DNA of 64,000 nucleotides, from assembly GCF_003443615.1 (NCBI RefSeq), contig NZ_CP031967.1, positions 1,426,001 through 1,490,000 on the forward strand. The letters are read 5' to 3'. The DNA comes from Alteromonas sp. BL110 (lineage in GTDB: Bacteria > Pseudomonadota > Gammaproteobacteria > Enterobacterales > Alteromonadaceae). Numbering within the stretch: the stretch's first letter is position 1; every line of letters starts with the position of its first letter. Shown here piece after piece: positions 24,501 to 32,117 of this stretch. The position numbers were made by a program, and so were the translations under genes. Under the pieces are notes generated by a model that did no database searches, was not told the origin of the DNA, and saw only the letters and a program-made list of their open reading frames with translations.

Positions 24501-25291
24501 ACTTGCACCCCGTTGTCGTCAAAGAAAGCGCGGCCATCGCCTTCTGTAGTTGCCATATATGCCAGTGTCTCTGTGCGTGTAACGGGTTCATAGAGCGTTT
24601 CTGATGCCTCCAGTGCAACAAAATAAGCTTGGCTGAGCTGAGGAGTAGGCGGTTGGGCATTGCTGCCAATAGCGTCGTACTTCGCAGCCACCGTCAAATA
24701 AGGAAGAAGATAAGTGTCAGGGGGGGCCTCCCCTCGTACATCAACTTGGTTATTGACAGTTTGAAGCGAATGGAAAAATACCGGCTTTTCGCCAAAATCT
24801 GTTTGCAGTGGCACTTGTGCGTATCGCGCGTCTTCTTCGCCAACCTTCAATGGCCCATTGGGCTCGTACCAAGGAGAATTTACCGATGCCTGTATAGTAT
24901 CAGCACCCACCTCCATTTTGCCCACTTCAACGATATCGCCGTCAGGAAATTCATGAACGCCGTAGGCAATAGCTAAGTAATGACCTCCCATAGTGATATG
25001 AGGGCCATCTTCACCAGAGGGCTCAAGCGGCAGTGCTTCAAAACCAGTTCTGGTAACGTTGCGGATTTTAACAATAGCAGGGTTCCCCCCCTGATTGGTC
25101 GATAGCATAAATACCGCTGGCGGCTCGTCGTACACCTGCGAAAAGCTTATGGTTGTCCACTCAGCTTTATTGTAGGTATTTTGGAGTTCGATGAACCTGC
25201 CTTCGATTTGAGGGACGGCTAGCACGGGCAAAGCTAATACAGATAGCATCCCAATAAATAGGGCTCGAAAAAGAGATATACGGTGTGTCAT
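21542..25291 (-). CDS. mshQ: MSHA biogenesis protein MshQ, large exported protein
   Basis: 1249 residues, last gene of the MSHA operon. A signal peptide is visible (about 1-26, FRALFIGMLSVLALPVLAV). Residues about 27-115 (VPQIEGRFIELQNTYN..TISFSQVYDEPPAVFML) resemble an H-type-lectin-like repeat with the PPAVF motif; a related stretch may occur at 120-230. The middle has beta-rich, cysteine-containing segments, and the C-terminal third matches the domain shared by MshQ proteins (DUF6701), ending WLLWDWDGDGEADNPPSATLTYGVYRGND. Its role is thought to be at the pilus surface or tip, by analogy with large minor components of type IV pili. The ATG overlaps the mshP stop by one base (TAATG). Confidence 0.9.
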   Translation of the reverse strand: MTHRISLFRALFIGMLSVLALPVLAVPQIEGRFIELQNTYNKAEWTTISFSQVYDEPPAVFMLSTNQGGNPAIVKIRNVTRTGFEALPLEPSGEDGPHITMGGHYLAIAYGVHEFPDGDIVEVGKMEVGADTIQASVNSPWYEPNGPLKVGEEDARYAQVPLQTDFGEKPVFFHSLQTVNNQVDVRGEAPPDTYLLPYLTVAAKYDAIGSNAQPPTPQLSQAYFVALEASETLYEPVTRTETLAYMATTEGDGRAFFDDNGVQVDWEAFFADDQIVGWSDRCTYNFYRNNYAQTPLVAASKISRNGGDGGWLRSCGVNSNRLGLRVDEDRSLDSERNHDPEDASIIAMTSEFVFSGEFPSCEVAFPGALATFGGSEIYLGADSRVFDDNGGVLTTLGITSDSDTAETFPKCGENAVACFPSNTDALSESQARAIPSITIDDSGPGITPGDLAGDYYFSRTTVNMGLGIYNVIAPTRIYINDPGDNPLGVSTIFSMVDASINVADGAYLAIYVNGDVVIDGSNPQAVVLATGSITFVNVSGETIVGSFTAGGGIDSQAALSVQETAVPSNIPGICGREVIEVLNHYRFELADNRGSSCAAKEVTLKACADVNCDLLYSQSATVGLLPSSNNYTWAPSDSVTFIGQTSLTIDSLNGNDPTLATSGESPSSQLRCFIGGAEVNLNSCKVNFEADGLTFKNLTDNNDTLLTQLSGKPSDVGFNEKQYAIEACGDTDLLRNKLVDVELNYNCGSASTCSNKLVFENNGNEYELGTSSETFSLQFDDNSQAIFSIQYPDAGELSLSAEIADRSPISGSSNTFIVRPFGFALDILDDSGSATNPNGYANNANDSLLKLTGEDFILGIKSVQWVDGEDANDDGIPDNYGQLQNNRTAEHFSGSVSLSPTTSLPAGGATGTLAGAESGVLFDDESELNIALNYSEVGIISIAATSNYLASTTVTGLASNVGRFAPSNFTLSGEVTPACSANGNFTYFDQPLQSVTYTLAATNHLGSVTQNYFAGFDKLNAMGLEIAYDTPLTRLDRLINDDTGMWPQSGATGVLSVIDNDVIFTRLGSSATDTDGPFEDTSLVLTFASSLIDGATVNNISCDSDCVAIIDNDLMFAYGRATLINNYGGADEALLLPLRTQYWDGQTWRINTYDSCTDFAHANINDASGELVSSEDGTLNEGAYTTGEGMRLSSPNGAGNYSVTYTPDAWLLWDWDGDGEADNPPSATLTYGVYRGNDNIIYKREQINN

Positions 25292-25779
25292 TATTCTTCC
25301 TGCCTTACTTCAACAAGAACGCGTTTTGAGGTTTCAAGTTGCCCTGCGCTGCACTGCGCTTCTGCCCCTAATGCATATACTCTAATTTCACCAGCGGCTA
25401 CCTCTGGCTCTTCAACCTCGGGCTCCAGCTCACAAGATAGTGTAATTGTACAATTTTGCACGTTAGCTGCGCTGATAGTTACTGGCTGAGTAATAGCACT
25501 ACACCCGGGGTTATTTCCGTTAATCAGTCTCGATATCGCAACTTCCATTCCGCTCTGCGCGGCTAAATAAGCGCGAGCGCCATAATATTCAATAGATTGC
25601 TGACGGATGTTTGATGAAATTTGATTAGACAATGCAATACCAAGCCCTAAAAGAACAATGCTTATAATAATAGCCACGATAGTCGTAGAACCTTTTTGCC
25701 GGACTGGCGAATGACATAGACCGACAGGCCGTCGGTGTTTGCTATGGTAAAAGTTTGGTCGCGTATTTTTATGGCACAT
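25291..25779 (-). CDS. mshP: MSHA biogenesis protein MshP
   Basis: Minor pilin-like protein, PilX-type. A hydrophobic helix (KGSTTIVAIIISIVLLGLGIALSNQI) is followed by EYYGARAYLAAQSGMEVAISRL, typical of MshP/PilX N-terminal regions. The usual G|FTLIE cleavage motif is replaced by GSTTI. I place the start at ATG 25779, which overlaps the end of mshO by eleven bases; a longer form from 25803 is possible and neither has a strong ribosome binding site. Confidence 0.85.
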   Translation of the reverse strand: MCHKNTRPNFYHSKHRRPVGLCHSPVRQKGSTTIVAIIISIVLLGLGIALSNQISSNIRQQSIEYYGARAYLAAQSGMEVAISRLINGNNPGCSAITQPVTISAANVQNCTITLSCELEPEVEEPEVAAGEIRVYALGAEAQCSAGQLETSKRVLVEVRQEE

Positions 25780-26512
25780 TTGGGAAGTGAACCTCGTGTA
25801 CAACCGATATCAGCTCATCATCACTGCTTTCTAAGGTCATTTGCAGCTCTATAAGACCATTTTGTCGTAGCCCCGCGGTTACTACGTTCGCGCTCCACGA
25901 AGCCACATTAGTACCTATAACGCCGGAGTGAGCACCTTGGTTTCTTATTAAACGCTCTCCTTGCGCGGTAGATGTTCTGCATATTGTCACTTGTTCTTCA
26001 GGAACGAAGAAGCGTTTGCCTGGAGAGGATTGTGTGTTCGCGGCGCTAAGCGTAAGATCATATTGATTATCGCTAGTCGGCTCAGAAGCCGCATCCGCAA
26101 TAGCATCTATGGTTCGCCCGTTATCATTCACGCTCTGCGGGTTTGTGGGGTAAATGACGAGGGTGTCACCCTCACTCAACTGACTATTGAAGACAACCAC
26201 GTGCATGGGGTTGTTAAACGCATCACCTACGTAGGTGCCACTTTCTTTAATCGGGTAATAAGACAGACACCCTAAACTCGCATCAAACGACACTGAATTT
26301 GGCACCACATTGCGTAGCTCCTTTTCCAGTCGCAAGATAATAAAGCGCGCGTCTGAAACAAGACGAGTACGCTCTGCACCGGTTATATAGATTTGTGCAC
26401 TTAAAGAAATGACCTGCGCCACAGATACACTAATTACGCCTAAAATGGTGATAACTAAAATAAGCTCTATAAGCGTAAAACCTCGCTGGCGCTGTGCTTT
26501 TCGTGGAGTCAC
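25769..26512 (-). CDS. mshO: MSHA minor pilin MshO
   Basis: 247-residue type IV prepilin with a class III leader (RQRG|FTLIELILVITILGVISVSVAQ), cut by the prepilin peptidase between Gly and Phe, with Glu5 of the mature form present. The rest is a globular minor-pilin domain with a Cys pair. GTG start overlaps the mshD stop as TAGTG, with GGGAG upstream. Confidence 0.9.
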   Translation of the reverse strand: MTPRKAQRQRGFTLIELILVITILGVISVSVAQVISLSAQIYITGAERTRLVSDARFIILRLEKELRNVVPNSVSFDASLGCLSYYPIKESGTYVGDAFNNPMHVVVFNSQLSEGDTLVIYPTNPQSVNDNGRTIDAIADAASEPTSDNQYDLTLSAANTQSSPGKRFFVPEEQVTICRTSTAQGERLIRNQGAHSGVIGTNVASWSANVVTAGLRQNGLIELQMTLESSDDELISVVHEVHFPNVP

Positions 26513-27033
26513 TAATAGCTCCCTCGATAAGCGCTGAAGTTGTAGACTTGGCCGTCTGGTGCGGTAACAGCTATATCAATACGCTTGTACGTTTGACCGT
26601 CTGTTGGCGTACTGTCATCTAAGTCACTGTCGTAATCTACCGTTACTGCAAAACTAAAATTGTTATAGTTTCCTCCCACATTACTAACCACATAGCCGTT
26701 GTAATCATCAACATCGTCATAGTCGTCTTCACTCGCTTCATCAGGTCCGAGTGTTGTTGAGCAATTTCCTTTGGCATTACAGGTTTCGAAAGGCGGGCTT
26801 CTGTCGCTGTTTTCATCATAGGAGCGGCTTAGAATGTCGTTCATTAACGACTGACCTAACTTCGCAGCTTTTACTTGACGAAATGGCTCAGCCGTTTGTT
26901 CAGCCTGGGGCACAATAAGCGACAGCACTATTGTTAGACTGATAGTAAATACAACAATACCAATTACTAGCTCTAATAAAGTAAAGCCTTCACTGCGTTT
27001 TCTAGGCGTAGGAAACATTCCGCTAGCACGCAT
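26512..27033 (-). CDS. mshD: MSHA minor pilin MshD
   Basis: Minor prepilin; leader ends KRSEG|FTLLELVIGIVVFTIS. An acidic stretch EASEDDYDDVDDYNGY and two cysteines (ETCNAKGNCS) mark the globular part. I chose ATG at 27033 because AAGGAG sits six bases upstream; an upstream GTG at 27048 would destroy that site. 173 residues; overlaps the end of mshC by eleven bases. Confidence 0.9.
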   Translation of the reverse strand: MRASGMFPTPRKRSEGFTLLELVIGIVVFTISLTIVLSLIVPQAEQTAEPFRQVKAAKLGQSLMNDILSRSYDENSDRSPPFETCNAKGNCSTTLGPDEASEDDYDDVDDYNGYVVSNVGGNYNNFSFAVTVDYDSDLDDSTPTDGQTYKRIDIAVTAPDGQVYNFSAYRGSY

Positions 27034-27508
27034 AAATAGCTCCTTCACTTTGCAAGCACAGGGTAAAGGTACTTATCTGAATTTTGCAGTTAGTTGAGCA
27101 GGCAATATTGCTTGGTCGGCCGAATCCGTCAAACTGAATTTGAGAAAAGCTATCGCCGTTTTCATCTGCAGTTTGAAAAGTGAAATCAGTATTAGAAGCA
27201 TTGATAACTTGGTCGTCATCAAAAGCAGTGGAAAGAGCATTTGCGCAATCGTGTCCTGCAGGGGGAGCAATAACTGTACTCGTTATTTTCACGCAGCTGC
27301 TGTCTTGTACGTTTTGCATAGCGCGAAGCTGCATATTGCGCACTAGCTGAAGGGTTCTGTCACGAAGCGCGATGGCTTCTTCGGTGTCGCTACCAAGAAA
27401 GCGGGGTGCGGCGGTTACCGCCAGCACCCCAATAACCAATATGGTTATAATAAGTTCTACTAGTGTAAAACCGTTTTTCTTCACATTACTGGACGCAAGA
27501 AACAACAT
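27023..27508 (-). CDS. mshC: MSHA minor pilin MshC
   Basis: Minor prepilin with NVKKNG|FTLVELIITILVIGVLAVTAAPRF, then a small globular domain with several cysteines, including the C-terminal pair and IYAC end. The start is uncertain: ATG at 27508 gives a 13-residue leader but overlaps mshA by 23 bases; GTG at 27484, immediately after the mshA stop, would give the short leader MKKNG. Neither has a clear ribosome binding site, so translation is probably coupled to mshA. Confidence 0.88.
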   Translation of the reverse strand: MLFLASSNVKKNGFTLVELIITILVIGVLAVTAAPRFLGSDTEEAIALRDRTLQLVRNMQLRAMQNVQDSSCVKITSTVIAPPAGHDCANALSTAFDDDQVINASNTDFTFQTADENGDSFSQIQFDGFGRPSNIACSTNCKIQISTFTLCLQSEGAIYAC

Positions 27509-28001
27509 TGATGGTTGGACGAACACCTTCACCAGATGAATTCGTGTAAGTAATCGTACATGGTGCGTTAGCTGCAGTAGGAGCAGTCGTGCTGTAACCT
27601 GTGTAACCTTTGTAATAAATTAGTAATTCAGCAGGGTCAGAACCAGCGACAGTAGTAGTCAAATAGTCACCAGCGTTATCAATATCTGCATCTAAAAGGT
27701 TGGTCAAGTTGGTTGCCGTTCCACCATCTGGGTAACCATAAACCGTATTAATAGTCGTGCCGTTCCCTACATTAACCGAACCTGTTGCTGCACTCGCCTC
27801 GCCATTAATTAAGGCCTTACCGTAAACAACAGATGCTGCTGACTCTATTGATCCAGCAATACCTTGCAATACAGAATCACGCGCATCGTCTTGAAGGTTC
27901 AAAAACTTAGGTGCTGCGGTTACCGCTAGAATACCCAGCAATACAATAACAATGATTAACTCGATTAGGGTGAAACCCTGTTGTGTTGATACTTTTTGCA
28001 T
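27486..28001 (-). CDS. mshA: Major MSHA pilin MshA
   Basis: The structural subunit of the pilus. Prepilin leader MQKVSTQQG, then FTLIELIIVIVLLGILAVTAAPKFLNLQDDAR, the signature of MshA. Mature Glu5 is present. The C-terminal region has a Cys pair (APCTI .. VVSCVQ) that would form the D-region disulfide. ATG at 28001 is preceded by AGGAAG; a TTG two codons upstream is not used. 171 residues. It follows mshB by 22 bases, and no separate terminator or strong promoter is visible in that short gap. Confidence 0.93.
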   Translation of the reverse strand: MQKVSTQQGFTLIELIIVIVLLGILAVTAAPKFLNLQDDARDSVLQGIAGSIESAASVVYGKALINGEASAATGSVNVGNGTTINTVYGYPDGGTATNLTNLLDADIDNAGDYLTTTVAGSDPAELLIYYKGYTGYSTTAPTAANAPCTITYTNSSGEGVRPTINVVSCVQ

Positions 28002-28023
28002 AATCAAACTTCCTGAGTATTAA

Positions 28024-28611
28024 TTAAAAAACAGTAACCTGGCCAGTGGCTGGGTTGTAAGTGAAACCGTCAAACGAGGTACCGTCAGGCGTGCCGTCTG
28101 CTGGTGCTGAATTATTAGGTAAGCCCATAGACTCGACTAAGTAGTAAACACAAAGCGTATTTGCGCCAGAGTCATCTGAACGTACCGCGTATCTGAAGTC
28201 AGCAACAACCGTATCGTTCGTTGATGTCGTGTTGGTAGGCGCCGACTGTAAGATTAGGTCAAATGTGTTTTTGCATTCGGTGTTGTTAACCGTAGAAATA
28301 AGCGTATTACCAGTAGAGCTGCCGGTAGGGTAGCCAATGGTGCCGTCAACGCCCACAGGCGTTTGGTCATAAGTGACTACTGTGCCATTGCCGTTTCCAT
28401 TGTTGCCACTGGGGCGACCTTCCACTTCCCACTGTGCGCGCACAAGACCAACAGCGGCGGCGAAGCCACCTGCTACACCTTCTACACTGGCTTCTCGTGC
28501 TTCATCAGTAACGTCGATAAAACGCGGTAGCGCCGTAGCCGCAAGCAAGCCCAAAATAATTACAACAATGATGAGCTCTATTAGCGTAAAGCCTTGTTGT
28601 CTCGTGTTCAT
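28024..28611 (-). CDS. mshB: MSHA pilin-like protein MshB
   Basis: 195-residue prepilin with short leader MNTRQQG|FTLIELIIVVIILGLLAATALPRFIDVTDEARE, very close in its helix to MshA, then a globular domain with two cysteines and a Ser/Thr/Asn/Gly-rich linker. GGAGATGCT precedes the ATG. Directly upstream of mshA in the usual order. Confidence 0.92.
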   Translation of the reverse strand: MNTRQQGFTLIELIIVVIILGLLAATALPRFIDVTDEAREASVEGVAGGFAAAVGLVRAQWEVEGRPSGNNGNGNGTVVTYDQTPVGVDGTIGYPTGSSTGNTLISTVNNTECKNTFDLILQSAPTNTTSTNDTVVADFRYAVRSDDSGANTLCVYYLVESMGLPNNSAPADGTPDGTSFDGFTYNPATGQVTVF

Positions 28612-28655
28612 AGCATCTCCTAGATTACAAATAAGCGCATAACTCCGACGCCTAG

Positions 28656-29150
28656 TTAACTTTTTCTTTCTCTTACTACGCCGCTACCGGCGTTGTATTC
28701 AAACCAAACTTTGTCTTGGATAAAGAATGCGCATTGCAAATATCCGTTTACGTATTTATCGCTTACCGATATTTTAGACGACACATCAAACTCTCTTAAT
28801 GTGGCCAATGTGAACATGTATTCACACGCATTTCCTCGATTCGGTTCCAGCCCCTCAGGCCAACCCTTTGTATTTACAAATAACTCTGCAGCCACTTCTT
28901 TTTGATGCTTTATGCCGCCACTGGCATCAAAATCAGTTTCGTAAATCAAAACCGTGGATTGCTTCGTCTTTATCCATTGGGCCCTGGCTAACATAACAAC
29001 CCGCTGAAACTGAGCCACTGCATTTTCTTTGTTTACTTGTTCAGCTTCTTCTATCACTGGTGCTGCGTGATACACGTACGATGTAGCCAAAACAGCGAGC
29101 ACCAACCCGATCACGATAAAGTTAAATAACCCTGCTCTAGTGCTAGCCAC
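28656..29150 (-). CDS. mshF: MSHA biogenesis protein MshF
   Basis: 164-residue membrane-anchored protein. An N-terminal helix (about 8-28, LFNFIVIGLVLAVLATSYVYH) is followed by QFQRVVMLARAQW, then a periplasmic domain with NTKGWPEG, two cysteines and the C-terminal block WFEYNAGSGVV. It lacks the FTLIE prepilin motif. Start is GTG at 29150 with GGGG upstream. Position between mshG and mshB matches MshF. A protein of the same plan occurs at 38732-39235. Confidence 0.85.
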   Translation of the reverse strand: MASTRAGLFNFIVIGLVLAVLATSYVYHAAPVIEEAEQVNKENAVAQFQRVVMLARAQWIKTKQSTVLIYETDFDASGGIKHQKEVAAELFVNTKGWPEGLEPNRGNACEYMFTLATLREFDVSSKISVSDKYVNGYLQCAFFIQDKVWFEYNAGSGVVRERKS

Positions 29151-29175
29151 GTTTTACCCCATTGAAGTAAACCTA

Positions 29176-30405
29176 TTACCCGCCTTTCACCGCCGACATC
29201 ATGTTCCACATTGGTGTAAAGATGCCAAGCGCCAGTATCAACACCATGACCGCCACAAAACCGATCAAAATAGGTTCTATCTTGGCGGTTAAGCTCTTAA
29301 GGTCGAAATCGACTTCACGTTCGTAATAGTCTGCACTTTCTTCTAAAAGCGGCTCTAATCGACCCGTTTCCTCACCCACAGCTATCATCTGTAGTACAAG
29401 TGTAGAAAACAGTTCGCTATTTTTCGAAACTCTCAGCAAACTTTCGCCTTTTTCTATGCCTTGGCGCATCTCTTTAATGCGCATTTGCATATGAGCGTTA
29501 TCTACAGCATCCGCTGTTAGTGACAGGCCCGCCGTCAACGGCACACCTGCACGTAAAATCATAGAAAAGCTACGGCTATATCTTGATAATAATGATCGCT
29601 CAATAATGCTGCCTACGACAGGCAACTTTAGTTTAAATTTGTCCCATTTAAGTCGTCCATTAGTCGAATTAACGTATTGTTTAGCAGAGAAAATTATTCC
29701 AACTAATACGATTAAAATTAACCACCAGTAGTTTACAAAGAAGTTTGAAGTTCCTATTAAAACGCGAGTCATTATGGGTAGCTCGGTGTCGAACCGCTCG
29801 AACATTTGTGTGAAAACGGGCACAACGAAAAGATTTAATATAAACATGGCAATAGCGAGTGCTATCAAAACAAAAGTGGGGTATCGCAACGCCGATTTGA
29901 TGCGCTTTCGCGTTTCCTGTTCCCGTTCAAAATAAAGCGCTAATTGCAGGAAAACATCGTCCAGCTTACCGGTATTTTCACCTACTACGACAACAGAAAT
30001 GGTTAACCGCGTGAAGACTTTTTCATACTTCGACATAGCCGAAGATAAGCTTCTGCCTTGCTCAAGCTGATCGGCAATGTCCTTTAAAATCTCTTGGAAA
30101 CGCTTATGCGAGGCGTTTTCACTTAACCCTTTAATTGCCCGAATAATTGGAATACCCGCTTTTAAAAGCGAGTACATTTGTCGAGAAAAGATGATCATCT
30201 CATCCAATCCCACTTTAGGTTCGAATAGATGACCTATGTCTAAACCACTGCTCGCTTTCGCTGCCTTTTTAGTTTCTTCTATTGAAATAGGAACAATGTT
30301 TTTAGACAACAAGGCTTGCGCCGCTGCTTGGGCAGACGCAGCCTCAATAATGCCTTTTTGAGGGCCACCTTGAGCCGTTTTACCCGCATAACTAAACTGA
30401 GGCAT
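29176..30405 (-). CDS. mshG: MSHA platform protein MshG (PilC/GspF family)
   Basis: Inner-membrane platform protein that connects the assembly ATPase to pilin insertion. 409 residues with two repeated T2SSF domains (about 70-195 and 275-395), each followed by membrane helices (ALRYPTFVLIALAIAMFILNLFV; LLIVLVGIIF region; ILIGFVAVMVLILALGIFTPMWNM). N-terminal FSYAGKTAQGGPQKGIIEA is the PilC/GspF start. ATG overlaps the mshE stop by one base (TAATG). Confidence 0.95.
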   Translation of the reverse strand: MPQFSYAGKTAQGGPQKGIIEAASAQAAAQALLSKNIVPISIEETKKAAKASSGLDIGHLFEPKVGLDEMIIFSRQMYSLLKAGIPIIRAIKGLSENASHKRFQEILKDIADQLEQGRSLSSAMSKYEKVFTRLTISVVVVGENTGKLDDVFLQLALYFEREQETRKRIKSALRYPTFVLIALAIAMFILNLFVVPVFTQMFERFDTELPIMTRVLIGTSNFFVNYWWLILIVLVGIIFSAKQYVNSTNGRLKWDKFKLKLPVVGSIIERSLLSRYSRSFSMILRAGVPLTAGLSLTADAVDNAHMQMRIKEMRQGIEKGESLLRVSKNSELFSTLVLQMIAVGEETGRLEPLLEESADYYEREVDFDLKSLTAKIEPILIGFVAVMVLILALGIFTPMWNMMSAVKGG

Positions 30406-32117
30406 TAGTGGTTCACTACCTCAGGCACAAATTCGGCCACCTTAAAAACTTCATCTAACGAGGTTTTACCTTCTGCGGCATAATCAAGTGCCATATGTGA
30501 AAGGGGCACAAAGTCTTTATTAGTCTTTGTGGCATCAACAAAACCTTGAGTATTATCATCTCGCAGGGCCTCCATCATGTTTTCGTTCATTTCTAAAAAT
30601 TCGAAAACACCAATACGACCCTTGTAGCCTGTATGGTTACAGCTATTGCAGCCTCTACCTTTGTGGAAGGTCGCATTTGCTAATTCTGGTTTTAAGAAGC
30701 CAACCCAAGCTTGCTCTTGCGCACTGGGCGCCCGCTCCTCTTTACAGTTTTCACATAAACGGCGTACCAGACGCTGCGCCAATACCCCGCGTAGTGAAGT
30801 AGCTACTAGATAGGGCGCTGCCCCCATATCGATAAGACGTATAGCGCTAGTTACAGAGTCATTGGTGTGAAGCGTGCTCAATACCAAGTGGCCAGTTAAC
30901 GCGCCTCTAAGCCCTATTTCTACGGTTTCTTGGTCGCGCATCTCCCCCACCATGATAATGTCAGGATCTTGTCGAAGGGTGGTACGCAAAATAGACGCAA
31001 AGTCGAGGCCAATTTTTGAGTTAACTTGTACTTGGTTTATACGAGGCAAGCGATATTCAATGGGGTCTTCGGCGGTAATAATTTTTAAATCGGGCTTATT
31101 GAGCTCGCTTAGTGCGCCATACAAGGTGGTGGTTTTACCCGAACCCGTTGGTCCAGTAACCAAGATCATGCCATGAGGTCGGTTTATGGCAGCGCGAAAC
31201 TTTTCGGCCATTGCATCAGGCATACCCGTCTGATTTAACGTCAGAAGACCTGCGGATTGATCTAGCAATCGCATAACCACCGCTTCGCCATTGGCTACAG
31301 GCATGGTGGAAACACGTACATCAAGGGTGTGGCCTTTCACCTTTATATTAAAACGTCCATCTTGAGGAATACGCTTTTCTGATATGTCGAGACCAGACAT
31401 TAGCTTTAACCTAAGCACCAATGCCGAGGCAATTTTTACCTGGTTTAGCGTATTTTCTTGCAATACACCGTCTACACGCTGTCTGATTCGCAGGATATTT
31501 TCATCCGGCTCGATATGAATATCAGAGGCGCGCACCTGAACCGCATCTTCAAAAATAGAGTGTAGTAGCTTTACTACTGTGGCATCGGAAGTGGTATCGT
31601 CTAAGGCAGAGAGTTCAAAGTCGGCTTCATCGGCGTACTCTTCACCTAACTTTTCAGCGAATGACGCAATATCCTGAGTACGACGATAAACCGAGTCAAA
31701 CGCTTCCAGCATCTGATTCTCTTGTACTATTGCTAGTTCAATATTACGGGGCGCAATAAGCGGTCCTAACTGGTCGAGGCCCCCTAAGTCAGTGGGATCG
31801 CTCATACCTAGCAGCACTTCATCGTCGTCAGCTTCTAGTACTAGCGCGCGATAACGTCTTGCATAAGTTTCAGGGATAAGTTGTGCTTGTTCTGGATCGA
31901 TTCGACGCTGGGTAATATCTAAAAAAGGAATATTGAGCTGCTGAGCGAGAAAGCGAAGAAGTTGAGGCTCGCTGATAAACCCTAGGTCAATAAGCGTATC
32001 CCCAAGTTTGCGCCCAGATGAACGCTGCGCCGATAGCGCATCATCAAGCTGTTCGCTGGTGATAATATTTTCGTGAACTAATAAATCGCCGAGGCGCATC
32101 TTTAATCGAGGACGCAT
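30405..32117 (-). CDS. mshE: MSHA assembly ATPase MshE with c-di-GMP-binding N-domain
   Basis: Secretion-superfamily ATPase that drives pilus extension. 570 residues. The N-terminal MshEN domain has two tandem RLGxxL-type motifs (R8-L9-G10-D-L-L and R36-K-L-G-D-T-L), the c-di-GMP ligand described for V. cholerae MshE. The C-terminal ATPase shows Walker A GPTGSGKTTT, Asp box, Walker B IIMVGEMRDQET and the His box LSTLHTND, plus a tetracysteine zinc motif (CENC .. CNSC). AGGAG lies upstream of the ATG, which overlaps mshN (TAATG). Pilus extension is therefore likely tuned by c-di-GMP, by homology. Confidence 0.96.
   Translation of the reverse strand: MRPRLKMRLGDLLVHENIITSEQLDDALSAQRSSGRKLGDTLIDLGFISEPQLLRFLAQQLNIPFLDITQRRIDPEQAQLIPETYARRYRALVLEADDDEVLLGMSDPTDLGGLDQLGPLIAPRNIELAIVQENQMLEAFDSVYRRTQDIASFAEKLGEEYADEADFELSALDDTTSDATVVKLLHSIFEDAVQVRASDIHIEPDENILRIRQRVDGVLQENTLNQVKIASALVLRLKLMSGLDISEKRIPQDGRFNIKVKGHTLDVRVSTMPVANGEAVVMRLLDQSAGLLTLNQTGMPDAMAEKFRAAINRPHGMILVTGPTGSGKTTTLYGALSELNKPDLKIITAEDPIEYRLPRINQVQVNSKIGLDFASILRTTLRQDPDIIMVGEMRDQETVEIGLRGALTGHLVLSTLHTNDSVTSAIRLIDMGAAPYLVATSLRGVLAQRLVRRLCENCKEERAPSAQEQAWVGFLKPELANATFHKGRGCNSCNHTGYKGRIGVFEFLEMNENMMEALRDDNTQGFVDATKTNKDFVPLSHMALDYAAEGKTSLDEVFKVAEFVPEVVNH

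Noticed and set aside
24629..24976. Plus-strand open frame of 115 codons antisense to mshQ
   Set aside because: Entirely inside mshQ, no start signal and no family likeness.
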